From contig NZ_BOON01000027.1 in NCBI RefSeq assembly GCF_016863255.1, positions 1 through 64,000 of the forward strand: a stretch of DNA of 64,000 nt, in the 5' to 3' direction. A program made the translations under genes and the position numbers. Position 1 is the stretch's first letter. The number at the start of each line of letters is the position of its first letter. The DNA is from Planosporangium mesophilum. Its GTDB lineage: Bacteria; Actinomycetota; Actinomycetes; Mycobacteriales; Micromonosporaceae. Shown here piece after piece: positions 26,674 through 35,655 of the stretch. The notes below the pieces were generated by a model, which made no database searches, had not been told where the DNA came from, and saw only the letters and a list, made by a program, of their open reading frames with translations.

Positions 26674-28139
26674 CGAGCAACGAGCCGGGCTGGACGGGAC
26701 TGGACGAGGCCGACGTCGACGTCGAGGTCGACTTCGACGAGGGCGAGTTCGACGAGAGCGACTTCGAGGAAGCCGAGGCCGCCGAGGGTGACATCGAGGA
26801 CGTCGACGAGGGGCCGGTACCCGTCGTCGCGGTCGTCGGGCGGCCGAACGTCGGCAAGTCCACCCTGGTCAACCGGATCATCGGCCGGCGGCAGGCGGTC
26901 GTGGAGGATGTCCCCGGCGTGACCCGCGACCGGGTCGCCTACGACGCGCTGTGGTCCGGGCGCCGCTTCACGATCGTCGACACCGGCGGCTGGGAGCCCG
27001 ACGCCCGCGACCGGGCCAAGGCGATCGCGGCGCAGGCCGAGGCCGCGGTGCAGACCTCGGACGTGGTGCTGTTCGTGGTCGACGCGACGGTCGGCCCGAC
27101 CGACGACGACGAGGCGGCCGTACGCATGCTGCGCCGCGGCGGCAAGCCGGTGGTCCTGGTCGCCAACAAGGTCGACAACGCCCGACTGGAGGCCGAGGCG
27201 ACCCTGCTGTGGTCGCTGGGCCTGGGCGAGCCGCACCCGGTGTCGGCGCTGCACGGTCGAGGCTCGGGCGACCTGCTCGACGCCGTCCTGGACGCGATTC
27301 CCGAGCATCCGACCGGCATGGTCCGCCCGCGCGGTCCCCGCCGGGTGGCGCTCGTGGGCCGCCCCAACGTCGGCAAGTCCAGCCTGCTCAACCGGCTGGC
27401 CAGGGAGGAGCGGGCGGTCGTCGACTCGGTCGCCGGTACGACCGTCGACCCGGTGGACAGCCTGGTCAGCATCGGCGGCGAGATCTGGAACCTCGTCGAC
27501 ACGGCAGGCCTGCGCAAGCGGGTCGGTTTCGCCAGCGGTACCGAGTACTACGCCAGCCTGCGCACGTCCGCCGCGATCGAGGCGGCCGAGGTCGCCGTCG
27601 TCCTGCTCGACGCCCACGAGCCGATCAGCGAGCAGGACCAGCGCATCATCACGATGGTCGCCGAGGCGGGCCGCGCGCTGATCATCGCGTTCAACAAGTG
27701 GGACCTCGTCGACGAGGACCGGCGCTACCAGTTGGGCCGCGAGGTCGAGCGCGAGCTGCGCCGGGTGCCGTGGGCGCTGCGGCTGAACATCTCCGCCAAG
27801 ACCGGCCGCGCCGTCGACAAGCTCGCCCCGGCCCTGCGTACCGCGCTGGACAACTGGTCACGGCGGATCTCCACCGGCCGGCTCAACCAGTTCCTCACCG
27901 CGCTGGTACAGGCCACCCCGCACCCCGTACGCGGTGGGAAGTCGCCCCGCATCCTGTTCGCCACCCAGGCCGGTACGAGCCCGCCGCGGTTCGTGCTGTT
28001 CACCACCGGGGCGCTGGATCCCGGGTACGTCCGGTTCGTGGAGCGCCGACTGCGCGAGGAGTTCGACTTCGCCGGTACGCCGATCCACGTGTCGGTGCGC
28101 CCGCGCAAGAAGCAGAACCACGGGCGCGGACGGGGCTGA
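26670..28139 (+). CDS. der: Ribosome biogenesis GTPase Der (EngA)
   Basis: Encodes 489 aa. An N-terminal acidic extension (about 45 residues, [15 protein letters not shown] type) precedes two tandem GTPase domains: G1 motifs [10 protein letters not shown] (about residue 57) and [10 protein letters not shown] (about 230), with DTGGW and DTAGL switch motifs and NKVD/NKWD base-recognition motifs. The C-terminal KH-like domain has [20 protein letters not shown]. Der acts in 50S subunit assembly. Ends 13 bases before a Trp-codon leader ORF. Confidence 0.95.
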   Translation: MTSNEPGWTGLDEADVDVEVDFDEGEFDESDFEEAEAAEGDIEDVDEGPVPVVAVVGRPNVGKSTLVNRIIGRRQAVVEDVPGVTRDRVAYDALWSGRRFTIVDTGGWEPDARDRAKAIAAQAEAAVQTSDVVLFVVDATVGPTDDDEAAVRMLRRGGKPVVLVANKVDNARLEAEATLLWSLGLGEPHPVSALHGRGSGDLLDAVLDAIPEHPTGMVRPRGPRRVALVGRPNVGKSSLLNRLAREERAVVDSVAGTTVDPVDSLVSIGGEIWNLVDTAGLRKRVGFASGTEYYASLRTSAAIEAAEVAVVLLDAHEPISEQDQRIITMVAEAGRALIIAFNKWDLVDEDRRYQLGREVERELRRVPWALRLNISAKTGRAVDKLAPALRTALDNWSRRISTGRLNQFLTALVQATPHPVRGGKSPRILFATQAGTSPPRFVLFTTGALDPGYVRFVERRLREEFDFAGTPIHVSVRPRKKQNHGRGRG

Positions 28140-28152
28140 TACGCTGTCCGGC

Positions 28153-28188
28153 ATGTCCGCGCGCCTGAACAGTTGGTGGCCCGCCTGA
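28153..28188 (+). CDS. trpL: trp leader peptide MSARLNSWWPA
   Basis: An 11-codon ORF with tandem Trp codons (TGG TGG at 28174-28179) located 140 bases before the fused anthranilate synthase gene. No Shine-Dalgarno sequence is seen; TACGCT at 28140-28145 would be a -10 box giving a start on or just before the ATG, so translation is probably leaderless. Tandem Trp codons in a short ORF ahead of mutually exclusive hairpins are the signature of trp attenuation; fused trpE-trpG genes of Streptomyces are known to be controlled this way. The assignment rests on sequence features visible here. Confidence 0.75.
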   Translation: MSARLNSWWPA

Positions 28189-28252
28189 TCGGCGGCCCAC
28201 CCAGACCCGCGCGCGACACAGTCATCCGCGGCCGCCTTTTCCGAGGCGGCCG
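28178..28252 (+). promoter_or_regulatory. trp attenuator: alternative RNA hairpins
   Basis: Four segments are visible: 1 = GGCCCGCC (28178-28185, right after the Trp codons), 2 = GGCGGCCC (28191-28198), 3 = GGCCGCC (28231-28237), 4 = GGCGGCC (28246-28252). 1 pairs with 2 (one mismatch), 2 pairs perfectly over 7 bp with 3 (antiterminator), and 3 with 4 (8-bp stem 28231-28238/28245-28252, terminator). A ribosome stalled at the Trp codons would cover segment 1, freeing 2 to pair with 3 and allowing read-through. The terminator lacks a U-run, as is usual in high-GC genomes. Confidence 0.7.
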
Positions 28253-28327
28253 TCGGCGTTTCCGCGGTCATTCCGCCCCGGGGCAGGCGGCGTCACCGAG
28301 AGGCTATTAAGCCGAAAGGAACGCCCC

Positions 28328-30154
28328 ATGGAGATCCCCACCGGCCCGTTCGCGCTGCTGCGCCGTGAGGGCCGCGACCACGTCGAGATCCTCACCGGCC
28401 CCGTCGAGACGGCCGAGCGCCTGGCCGACGTACCGCTGCGCGACACCGCTCTCGACGTACTCCTGCTGGTGCCGTATCAACAGGTGCGCGAACGCGGCTT
28501 CGAGGCGGTCGACGACGGCGCGCCGCTTCAGTACCTGCGCATCGCCCAGCACCGTGAACTGCCCGTCGACGAGGTCCTGGCGGCGCTGCCATCCGACCCG
28601 CCGCGCGTGACCGGTGGCCGCTTCGACGTGGACGACGCCACCTACGCGGACATCGTCGGTACCGTGCTCCGCGACGAGATCGGCCGGGGCGAGGGCTCCA
28701 ACTTCGTGATCCACCGGGTGTACCAGGCGAGCGTCGACGGTGATCCGCTGACCGCCGCGCTGGCCGCGTTCGCCCGGCTGCTGCGCGACGAGCGCGGCGC
28801 GTACTGGACGTTCCTGGTCCACACCGGTTCCCTGACATTCGTCGGCGCGAGCCCCGAGCGGCACGTCAGCGTCGACGACGGCCTGGTCATGATGAACCCG
28901 ATCAGCGGCACGTACCGGCACCCGGCCGGTGGCCCCGACCGCGACGGGCTGCTGGCGTTCCTCGCCGACGGCAAGGAGCGCGACGAGCTGTACATGGTGC
29001 TCGACGAGGAGCTCAAGATGATGGCGACCGTCGCGGACCGGGGTGGGCAGGTCGTCGGGCCGTACCTCAAGCAGATGTCCCACCTCACCCACACCGAGTA
29101 CCTGCTCGTCGGGCGCGGCTCGAAGGACGTCCGCGAGGTGCTGCGGGAGACCATGTTCGCGCCGACCGTCGTCGGCAGCCCGATCGAGAACGCCTGCCGG
29201 GTGGTGGCCCGCCACGAGCGGCGCGGACGCGGATACTACGGCGGCGTACTCGCCCTGATCGGCCGGGACGACACCGGCAGGCAGACGCTCGACGCGCCGA
29301 TCCTGATCCGTACCGCCGTCATCTCCGCTGACGGTTCGCTTCGGGTGCCCGTCGGGGCGACCCTGGTACGGCACTCCACCCCCGCGCACGAGGTGGCCGA
29401 GACGTACGCCAAGGCGGCAGGCGTCATGGCAGCCCTGGGCCTGCGGGGGAGCACCGACGGTTCTTCACCGGCCCTGTTCGCCGCCGATGATCTGGTACGG
29501 GCGGAGCTGGCGCGGCGGAACGAGACGCTGGCCCGGTTCTGGCTCCAGGAGCGGGTGATCGCCTCGCCGGTGTTCGCCGGCCGGCGGGTGCTCGTCGTGG
29601 ACGCCGAGGACACGTTCACCGGCATGCTCGCCCACCAGCTGAGGGCCCTGGGCTTCGCGGTGACGCTCCGCTCGTACCGTGAAGACTTTGATCGTGAGGG
29701 TTTCGACCTGGTCGTGGTCGGACCGGGGCCGGGCGATCCGGCCGATCTCAGCGATCCGAAGATGGCCACGCTGCACCGGCTGGTGCGCGACCTGCTGGCG
29801 GAGCGGCAGCCGATGCTGGCGATCTGCCTGGGCCATCAGGTGCTCTCGGCGGTGCTGGGCCTGCCGCTGGATCGGAAGGACGCGCCGTACCAGGGGATGC
29901 AGCGCGAGATCGACTTCTTCGGCCGGCCGGAGCGGGTGGCCTTCTACTCGACGTACACGGCTGTGTGTCGTGGTGCCGCTTCCGGCCTGGACGTCAGTCG
30001 TGACCCGGACTCCGGTGAGGTCCACGCGCTGCGGGGGTCGTCGTTCGCCGGCGTCCAGTTCCACCCTGAGTCGGTACTGACCGAGCACGGGGTCGACCTG
30101 CTGCGGGAACTCGTGACGCCGCTGATGGCGCTCAGCCCGGAAGGTCGCCGCTGA
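28328..30154 (+). CDS. trpEG: Fused anthranilate synthase (TrpE-TrpG, PhzE-type architecture)
   Basis: Encodes 608 aa. The N-terminal chorismate-binding half contains RGEGSNFVIHRVYQA, MMNPISGTYRHPAGG, DEELKMMATVADRGG, VVGSPIENACRV and YYGGVLALIG. The C-terminal half (from about residue 418) is a class I glutamine amidotransferase: VVGPGPGDP, nucleophile Cys in AICLGHQVLSAVLG and His-Glu in VQFHPESVL. It resembles PhzE (aminodeoxyisochorismate synthase) more than classical TrpE, so product identity is not certain, but the upstream Trp attenuator argues for anthranilate made for tryptophan. ATG with GAAAGGAAC upstream. It overlaps the convergent secreted-protein gene by 23 bases. Confidence 0.85.
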   Translation: MEIPTGPFALLRREGRDHVEILTGPVETAERLADVPLRDTALDVLLLVPYQQVRERGFEAVDDGAPLQYLRIAQHRELPVDEVLAALPSDPPRVTGGRFDVDDATYADIVGTVLRDEIGRGEGSNFVIHRVYQASVDGDPLTAALAAFARLLRDERGAYWTFLVHTGSLTFVGASPERHVSVDDGLVMMNPISGTYRHPAGGPDRDGLLAFLADGKERDELYMVLDEELKMMATVADRGGQVVGPYLKQMSHLTHTEYLLVGRGSKDVREVLRETMFAPTVVGSPIENACRVVARHERRGRGYYGGVLALIGRDDTGRQTLDAPILIRTAVISADGSLRVPVGATLVRHSTPAHEVAETYAKAAGVMAALGLRGSTDGSSPALFAADDLVRAELARRNETLARFWLQERVIASPVFAGRRVLVVDAEDTFTGMLAHQLRALGFAVTLRSYREDFDREGFDLVVVGPGPGDPADLSDPKMATLHRLVRDLLAERQPMLAICLGHQVLSAVLGLPLDRKDAPYQGMQREIDFFGRPERVAFYSTYTAVCRGAASGLDVSRDPDSGEVHALRGSSFAGVQFHPESVLTEHGVDLLRELVTPLMALSPEGRR

Positions 30155-31034
30155 GGCTGTAGCCGGCGTGGACCGGCGCCATCATCGTCCGGACCAGGTC
30201 GTTCGTGACCTGGGCGGTGGCGGCGCCGTTGTCCAGGCCACGCCGCGTACAGGAGCTGAAGCGGATCCGTACGGTCGTGGTGGTCACCCGCAGCATGGCG
30301 TCGGGGTCGGGCCGGTCGGTGCGGGCGTCGCAGCTGCGGGCCGGCCGGTCAGGATTGCGGCCGGGCGGGGCCGCGTTGATCATCCCGACCAGCCGGTGGG
30401 CCTCGTCGCCGGTGATCTCGGCCGACGCCTGGAGCCGGTCGGTACCGGCGTAGTAGCAGACGCTGATCCTGGCAGGATCGGCCGGGACGAAGCCGGCCCG
30501 GGGCGGGGGACCGGTCGTGTTCGGGGGCCGGGTGGGGCAGCCCAGATGGTCGACGTCCACGAGCCTGAAGCTGTGCAGAATCCAGTCCGTCGTCTGTGGG
30601 TTGCGAGTCCGTACGTCGAGCGTGACGTGGCGGGAGGGTACCGAGATCCACCCGGCGTACCGGCCGTCCGCCAGGCGCATCTCGTCGCGCTGGGCCGGTA
30701 CGCCGTCGATCGTGGTGGGGGAGCCCTGCTTCGGGGAGCTCTGTTCCGGGGCCTCCCGGATGATCGCCAGCTCCTTGGTGGCGGGCTCGCGGGTGTAACA
30801 CAGCGTCTGCAAGCCCTTGCCGCGTACGACGCTGGGCCTGGCGGTCATCCCGCAGCCGCTGTCGTTGACCTCCCAGTAGGCCGGTACCGCGACCTGGGCG
30901 CCCAGGGAACTCTCGAACCGCCATCCTGTAGGCGGGTTGTCTGCGCTGGGGCGCGTGGCCGTCATGGTGGTGAGCGCGGCCAGCCCGGTCGCCGTCACGG
31001 CGACGGTGGCGAGGACCCGGTTGCGTGCCCGCAT
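30132..31034 (-). CDS. Secreted hypothetical protein
   Basis: Encodes 300 aa. N-terminus MRARNRVLATVAVTATGLAALTT is a signal peptide or signal anchor without a lipobox Cys. The mature part contains two repeated-looking halves with cysteines (NDSGCGM, LQTLCYT, LGCPTRPPN, ISVCYYAG, RSCDART, SSCTRRG) that could form disulfides outside the cell. Start at 31034 is preferred because GGAAGAG lies 5 bases upstream; the ATG at 31046 has no ribosome site. Family not recognised. Alone on the minus strand, ending inside the 3' end of trpEG, with its promoter facing the tRNA. Confidence 0.65.
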   Translation of the reverse strand: MRARNRVLATVAVTATGLAALTTMTATRPSADNPPTGWRFESSLGAQVAVPAYWEVNDSGCGMTARPSVVRGKGLQTLCYTREPATKELAIIREAPEQSSPKQGSPTTIDGVPAQRDEMRLADGRYAGWISVPSRHVTLDVRTRNPQTTDWILHSFRLVDVDHLGCPTRPPNTTGPPPRAGFVPADPARISVCYYAGTDRLQASAEITGDEAHRLVGMINAAPPGRNPDRPARSCDARTDRPDPDAMLRVTTTTVRIRFSSCTRRGLDNGAATAQVTNDLVRTMMAPVHAGYSLSGDLPG

Positions 31035-31166
31035 GGTCTCTTCCATCGTAGGTCGGGTCTTCGTAGGTCTCGTGGGTCTTCGCCGCTCCGGGGGGAATGC
31101 CCCGCGCACATCGGTGTAGCGGTGCGCTACGCTGTACCGGCTGCCAGGGCATGGCTGTGGTGGCAA

Positions 31167-31241
<75 letters not shown>

Positions 31242-31248
31242 ACAGCTC

Positions 31249-31281
31249 AGAGGGCATATTCCATTGATGGATATGCCCTCT
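31249..31281 (+). terminator. Element-supplied hairpin after tRNA-Pro
   Basis: AGAGGGCATAT / ATATGCCCTCT forms an 11-bp perfect stem with an 11-base spacer that can itself pair further (CCAT / ATGG). It starts 8 bases after the tRNA end and lies inside the element, so it replaces the native terminator that was displaced to 45626. It also lies just beyond the int stop and could end the convergent int transcript. Confidence 0.7.
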
Positions 31282-31289
31282 CGTCGTCT

Positions 31290-31312
31290 CTGGGTGACTA
31301 TCTGGGTGACTA
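31290..31312 (+). repeat. Left tandem 11-mers (putative integrase arm sites)
   Basis: CTGGGTGACTA at 31290-31300 and again at 31302-31312 (period 12 bp). Nearly the same pair (CTGAGTGACTA, CTGAGTGACGA, period 12) lies near the right end at 45459-45481 in the same orientation. The second copy overlaps the int stop codon. Confidence 0.6.
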
Positions 31313-32452
31313 ACCCTCACGGTGGTCCACCCCGAAGATCTCATCCATGGCCACGGCGCCCTGAAGCAGCACCGGCCGGAGCTGGTGGCGGTAGACGGTC
31401 TCGGTGACGGTCGTACCCGAGTGCCCGCACAGGTCCGCGATGTCCTCGACGCGCATGCCGCTGTCGGACAGCAGGGACACGAAGCTGTGCCGCAGCTCGC
31501 GAGGAGTCCACTGGTCGGGGTGCAAACCAGCCTGCTTGACGACCGGGCGGAAGGCGCGCAGCACATTGTGGCGGTCCAGCTCGGTGCCGGCGGCGCTGGC
31601 GAACACGAGCCGTCCGTCGAGGCCGGCGCCCTGGCGCTCGCGGTGATGGCGGAGCGCGGCGACGCAGCGCACGGGCAGGGCGAGGGTCCGCCGGGACTTC
31701 CGGGTCTTGGTGTCACCACCGACCCGGACGGAGTGCCAGACCTCGATCGACGGTGGGATCGGCGGCTGGGCGTCGGGCTTGCCGTCGAGGTCGACGCGGT
31801 CCCAGGTGAGCGCGCGAAGCTCCTCGGTGCGGGCGCCGGTGAGCAGGGAGACCACGATGTAGGCGTGCATCGGGCTGTCGGCGGCGGCCGCGAGCAGCGC
31901 CTTGGCCTGGTCGAGGGTGAGTGACTTCGACGGGCGACCCTGCTGACCCTGGGGGACATGGCACAGGGCCACGACGTTACGTTTGACCTTGTCGCGGGCC
32001 ATGGCCCGGATGATCGCGCGGTTGAGGATCGAGTGCAGCAGCCGCAGCGTGCGAGTGCTCAGACTCCTGGCCTTGTCGGCCAGCCACCGGTCGACGTCGG
32101 TGGCGCTCAGGTCGCGCAGCTTGCGGGCGCCGAGGCCGGAAATGATGTGCGTGCGCGCGAGGACGGCGTAGTTGTCGCGGGTGTTGTCGACGGTCCCGGT
32201 CAGGCCGTAGGTCAGCCAGTCGGTGACCGCGTCGGCGACGGTGAGGCTGTTGGTGGCGATGGCGAGGCCGTCTTCGTACTCGCGGATCTTCTCGCGCAGC
32301 TTCGCCCGTGCCTCGGTCTTGGTCTTGCCGCTGCCCTTGCGGACGATGCGTTTGCCGGCGGGGGTGTAGCCGGCGGTGACTGAGGCGATCCACCGCTGGC
32401 GGGCTTCGTCCCAGTGCAGACCACCCTCGCCGCGGCCACGGCGTTTGGTCAT
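31310..32452 (-). CDS. int: Tyrosine-type site-specific integrase
   Basis: Encodes 380 aa. An N-terminal arm-binding domain (KRRGRGEGGLHWDEARQRW), a core-binding SAM-like domain (about residues 68-165), and a catalytic domain with Arg208 (TGARTEELRAL), Lys249 (TKTRKSRR), the R-E-L-R box at 318-321 (PRELRHSF, Arg in place of the usual His), His344 (CGHSG) and nucleophile Tyr354 (ETVYRH). It should recombine the 43-bp att core in tRNA-Pro. It ends 69 bases from attL, the usual position. Starts with a one-base overlap on the excisionase stop (TGATG), so both are co-translated. Confidence 0.93.
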   Translation of the reverse strand: MTKRRGRGEGGLHWDEARQRWIASVTAGYTPAGKRIVRKGSGKTKTEARAKLREKIREYEDGLAIATNSLTVADAVTDWLTYGLTGTVDNTRDNYAVLARTHIISGLGARKLRDLSATDVDRWLADKARSLSTRTLRLLHSILNRAIIRAMARDKVKRNVVALCHVPQGQQGRPSKSLTLDQAKALLAAAADSPMHAYIVVSLLTGARTEELRALTWDRVDLDGKPDAQPPIPPSIEVWHSVRVGGDTKTRKSRRTLALPVRCVAALRHHRERQGAGLDGRLVFASAAGTELDRHNVLRAFRPVVKQAGLHPDQWTPRELRHSFVSLLSDSGMRVEDIADLCGHSGTTVTETVYRHQLRPVLLQGAVAMDEIFGVDHREG

Positions 32453-32667
32453 CAGGCGGCTCCCTTCAGGGTCTCGCGTTCGAGCAGGGCGATGTAGTCG
32501 GCGACGGCGGATGCGGGTACCAGCCGGGTGCGGCCCTGCTTGACGGTGCGCAGCCGGCCGGTGCGGATCTGCTCGTAGATGACGGATCGGCTGAGGCTGA
32601 GCCGTCGCATGGCCTCCGGGATGCGGTAGAGGTCCTTGGTGTCGGGGGTCGTCGGGGCGGGGGTCAT
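32452..32667 (-). CDS. xis: Excisionase / MerR-like HTH DNA-binding protein
   Basis: Encodes 71 aa. KDLYRIPEAMRRLSLSRSVIYEQIRTGRLRTVKQGRTRLVP is a winged-helix excisionase fold (helix_turn_helix_17 type), ending VADYIALLERET. It should bend attL/attR and direct the integrase to excision. The ATG at 32667 follows GAGAGG; a longer frame to 32760 is Arg/Pro-rich and unlikely. Immediately upstream of int on the same strand, the standard AICE order. Confidence 0.85.
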   Translation of the reverse strand: MTPAPTTPDTKDLYRIPEAMRRLSLSRSVIYEQIRTGRLRTVKQGRTRLVPASAVADYIALLERETLKGAA

Positions 32668-32775
32668 CGGTCCTCTCATGCGTGGGTCAGGCCGCGACCG
32701 ATGAGCACGCTGACGACGCCCCGGACGGGGCGACTGGTCGAGCGGTGTGGTGGTGTCCACGGTCGGGCCTTTCGT

Positions 32776-32792
32776 GTCAAGGACGCCTTGAC
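32776..32792. promoter_or_regulatory. Inverted repeat GTCAAGG-ACG-CCTTGAC upstream of xis-int
   Basis: A perfect 7-bp inverted repeat with a 3-base centre, in the 135-base interval between repSA and xis. A very similar site (GTCAAG-N5-CTTGAC) lies at 36533-36549 in the same element. This interval has no gene and is the natural place for control of excision. Confidence 0.45.
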
Positions 32793-32802
32793 GCTGATTC
32801 GG

Positions 32803-34362
32803 TCAGGCGGCGAGCGGTTGGGGTGTCGCGTAGGGCGAGGTGTTGATCTGGTCGGTGAGGGCGTCGCGGGCGGCCTGTTGTCGCTCGCGGGCCAGGGCGG
32901 CGGAGGTGTTTGCCAGGAGGGCGTCGCCGGGGGTGCGCCAGCCGGCGCCGGCGTAGGCGAGTAGGCCGACGATGGCGGTGGTCTGCTGGGTGTGGTGGGC
33001 GGCGAGGTCGCCGGATTCGGTGCGGCGCCAGATGATGCGCCGGTCGCGCAGGAGGCGGAAGGTGACCGAGTAGCGGCGGGATTTGGTGAGGAAGTGGCCG
33101 CCGAAGCCGAGCATGTGTGCCCAGCGGCGCAGGCCCCGCCAGTCGCGCGGTCGGCCGAGTGTCCAGCACGCGTCGACGAGGCGCTCGGTGTGGGAGCCGT
33201 CGGGGTCGGCGTGCAGGTCGATGGTCTCATCGGTCAGCCGCCGGGAGGTGTGGCCGGTGGCTTCGGTGGACTTGGTGGCGTACTTGGCCAGGTAGCCGGC
33301 GACCATGCCGTCGGTGATGGCGCCGTCGCCGTGCACGCGTACGGGCCGGATGTCGACCTGCTCGCCCCAGGCGATGGGCCAGCCGGCCGGGTTGGCCGGG
33401 TGCGGGTCGGTGGTGAAGCCGGTGGTGCGGGCGGCGTGGTCGACGGCGTCGACGAGGTCGTCGACGGTGAGGCCGGGTGGGGGTGGGAGGAGCGCGTCGG
33501 GGTGGTCGGGGTCGGCGCCGTCGAGGCGGACGATGGCGTGGTAGTGCACCACGCCCCGGCGTTGCATCTCGGCCACCTTGCCGAACGACAGCCGCACCCG
33601 CTTGGCCGGGATGCCGAGGGTTTTGGCGCGGCGGCGGATCGCGCGGGTGATGGCGATGGTGGTGCGCCGCCACAGTTCCGGGGCTTCGTAGTTCCAGATG
33701 ACTTCGGCGTCGTGGTCGTAGCACTCCAGACACAGCGGCTGGCCGAGGGCGCGTTCGTCGGCGGCGTGGATACGGTCGCAGCGCAGGTCGACACCGTGCG
33801 GGCACAGGACGGGGTGGCGGCGCGGCCGACAGCGCAACTGGCGGCCGGTCTTGCTGGCCCGGCGGGTGTGGACGTGGCCGAAGCTCGGGGCGGTGAGGGT
33901 GGGGAACACGGCCGGGTGGGCGGCGACGGTGGCGGGGATGCCTTTGCCGCCGACGAGGCCGGCGCGGATGAGCTGGTAGGCGTCGCGGCGGTAGGTGTCG
34001 GCGCAGGAGGGGCAGACGGTGGCGCGGCGGTTACCGCAGGGCTTGTAGATGACGCCGTCGGGCATGTCAGCGGTGTCCACAGCCGACAGCACCTGATCCG
34101 TCGAGGTGTCGACGGTGGCCACGGTGCCGGCGAGGCGGATGGGGTGGGTGCAGCCGGCGGCGGGGCGGATGTGGTCGAGCCAGGCGAATACGTCGGGGTC
34201 GGTGGCGGCGCGTTGGAAGGCGAGTTCGTGGGCCGGGGTGCCGGCCGGTGGCCGGGTGCCGGGGATAGGCAGGCGGTAGATGGTGGCGGTCGGCTCGGCG
34301 CGCGGGGCCGCACCCGGGGCCGCGGGGGTTCCGGGTGCGACGGTCAGCGTCGAGACGCTCAC
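32803..34362 (-). CDS. RepSA-type rolling-circle replication initiator
   Basis: Encodes 519 aa, GTG start overlapping the upstream stop (GTGA). Zinc-type Cys pairs (CPSC at 117-120, CLEC at 211-214) precede the Rep core with an HUH-like motif VVHYHAIVRLDG (His273, His275) and the tyrosine motif GYLAKYATKSTE (Tyr357, Tyr361), as in RepSA of pSAM2 and related AICE initiators. It should nick the element origin and start rolling-circle replication before transfer. The C-terminal 130 residues are Arg/Trp-rich. Length fits the family. Confidence 0.88.
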   Translation of the reverse strand: MSVSTLTVAPGTPAAPGAAPRAEPTATIYRLPIPGTRPPAGTPAHELAFQRAATDPDVFAWLDHIRPAAGCTHPIRLAGTVATVDTSTDQVLSAVDTADMPDGVIYKPCGNRRATVCPSCADTYRRDAYQLIRAGLVGGKGIPATVAAHPAVFPTLTAPSFGHVHTRRASKTGRQLRCRPRRHPVLCPHGVDLRCDRIHAADERALGQPLCLECYDHDAEVIWNYEAPELWRRTTIAITRAIRRRAKTLGIPAKRVRLSFGKVAEMQRRGVVHYHAIVRLDGADPDHPDALLPPPPGLTVDDLVDAVDHAARTTGFTTDPHPANPAGWPIAWGEQVDIRPVRVHGDGAITDGMVAGYLAKYATKSTEATGHTSRRLTDETIDLHADPDGSHTERLVDACWTLGRPRDWRGLRRWAHMLGFGGHFLTKSRRYSVTFRLLRDRRIIWRRTESGDLAAHHTQQTTAIVGLLAYAGAGWRTPGDALLANTSAALARERQQAARDALTDQINTSPYATPQPLAA

Positions 34363-35087
34363 CGGCCAGCTCCGTGCGGGTGGCCGTTGTGGGCGACAGT
34401 CAGGGCCGACCCGCCGGTGTGTTCACCGAGGGCGGTGAGGATGCGGTCGGCGGTGTCGGCCGGCAGGTTCATGCGTTCGGCCAGCAGGAGTGGGGTGATG
34501 GGCTGGCCGGTGGCCTGCCGGTGGGATGCGGCGATGATGCGGGCGCCGGGTAGCAGCGCGGCCGGGACGGTGTCCGGGCGTGGTTCGACGTCGGTGATGG
34601 GTGTGCCGGGGTCGGCGGCTGGCGCGATGCTGGTGGGCGCGGCCGGGGGTTCGGTGCCGATGGTCGGGGTGGTGTGGGCGTCGGCCCGGTCAGTGGCGCG
34701 GATGCGGCCGGCGAGCTCGACGAGGCTGATGGAGGCGACGGCGATGAGGCCGTCGACGGACAACGGCATCAGGTGGGCCGACACGGTGGTTTCGCCGTAG
34801 CGGATGCAGACGCCGACCATGTGCCAGTAGGAGACCCAGGCGGCGATGCCAGCGATGATCGCGGTGGCCGAGATCCGGACCACGGATAGGCCGGCGCGGT
34901 GGACGGGGATGCGGGAGATCAGTTCGACGGTCAGCAGCAGCGCCAGTGGGGGCCAGGCGGCGATGGTCTGGCTGATGGGGTTGTGGTTGGCGTGCAGGAT
35001 GTTGGCGGCCACGGATGCGGCCACGCCGAGGGCGAGGGTGGCGCGTACGGCCCAGCGGATGCGGTGGAGTTGGGTCGCAGTGGTCAT
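34359..35087 (-). CDS. DUF2637 membrane protein (plasmid-transfer/spread type)
   Basis: Encodes 242 aa. Four membrane helices in residues 10-130 (ALGVAASVAANILHA, PPLALLLTVELIS, ISATAIIAGIAAWVSYWHM, LMPLSVDGLIAVASISLVEL), then a Pro/Thr-rich linker and a C-terminal winged-helix-like part (LLLAERMNLPADTADRILTAL). The N-terminal half matches DUF2637, common in AICEs directly before repSA and considered Spd-like. GGAGGTG precedes ATG 35087. Overlaps both neighbours by 4 bases. Confidence 0.8.
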   Translation of the reverse strand: MTTATQLHRIRWAVRATLALGVAASVAANILHANHNPISQTIAAWPPLALLLTVELISRIPVHRAGLSVVRISATAIIAGIAAWVSYWHMVGVCIRYGETTVSAHLMPLSVDGLIAVASISLVELAGRIRATDRADAHTTPTIGTEPPAAPTSIAPAADPGTPITDVEPRPDTVPAALLPGARIIAASHRQATGQPITPLLLAERMNLPADTADRILTALGEHTGGSALTVAHNGHPHGAGR

Positions 35088-35356
35088 CGGGTCACCTCCG
35101 TGGTGGCGGGGTGGATGTCGAGGACGCCGAGGCAGCCCCGGCACAGGTCGATGGCGAAGCCGAGGGCGTAGAGGGCGTCGGTGAGGTATTCGAAGGCGCC
35201 GAGTTGGGCGGGCCAGACGGCGTCGCCGTTGCAGGTGCGGCAGGGCGCGTAGCAGGCCGGGCAGATGCGGTAGACCGGGCCGAGGACGGGGTGGATGCCG
35301 GCCGGGGCCATGACGCCCAGGCAGATTGGGCAGTCACCGAGCGGTTTGGTGGTCAT
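35084..35356 (-). CDS. Small Cys-rich (zinc-ribbon-like) protein
   Basis: Encodes 90 aa. Cysteine pairs CPICLG, CPACYAPCRTCNG and CRGCLG suggest two zinc-binding knuckles. ATG 35356 lies in the ATGA overlap region with the preceding gene. No enzymatic motif; function unknown. Part of the unbroken coupled small-ORF train of the element. Confidence 0.65.
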   Translation of the reverse strand: MTTKPLGDCPICLGVMAPAGIHPVLGPVYRICPACYAPCRTCNGDAVWPAQLGAFEYLTDALYALGFAIDLCRGCLGVLDIHPATTEVTR

Positions 35357-35655
35357 GACCGGCTCCGGGTGACGGTGTAGTGCGCGGCGGTGGCGGTGAC
35401 CGCCAGGGAGATCGCGGCGCAGGTGCCGCAGCCGGGAGTACGGCATTCGGTGGCGTGCACGAGGTGGATGGTGTTGATGGCCGTGGCGGTGGTGTCGACC
35501 ACCAGGGGCCAGTAGCCGGCGGTGGCGGCCCGCTTGGTGAAGGCGTCGATGGCAGCGGCGAGCTTGTCGGGATCGGGGTTCATCCGGGCACACGCCGCTT
35601 CCACGGCGAGCCGGTTGTAGAGGCGTTCGTGACGGGGCGGGGTGCTGGTGGTCAT
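35353..35655 (-). CDS. Hypothetical small AICE protein
   Basis: Encodes 100 aa. Helical N-terminus (RLYNRLAVEAACARMNPDPDKLAAAIDAFTKRAATAGYW cut by several Ala-rich helices) and a C-terminus with CRTPGCGTCAAIS, a possible metal or disulfide site. GGTCCGCG precedes the ATG weakly, but it overlaps both neighbours by 4 bases. Not recognised beyond AICE small-ORF context. Confidence 0.6.
   Translation of the reverse strand: MTTSTPPRHERLYNRLAVEAACARMNPDPDKLAAAIDAFTKRAATAGYWPLVVDTTATAINTIHLVHATECRTPGCGTCAAISLAVTATAAHYTVTRSRS

Noticed and set aside
32992-34800. 602-codon + strand frame opposite repSA
   Set aside because: Gly/Val/Ala-rich shadow; the minus strand reads a zinc/HUH-type replication initiator.
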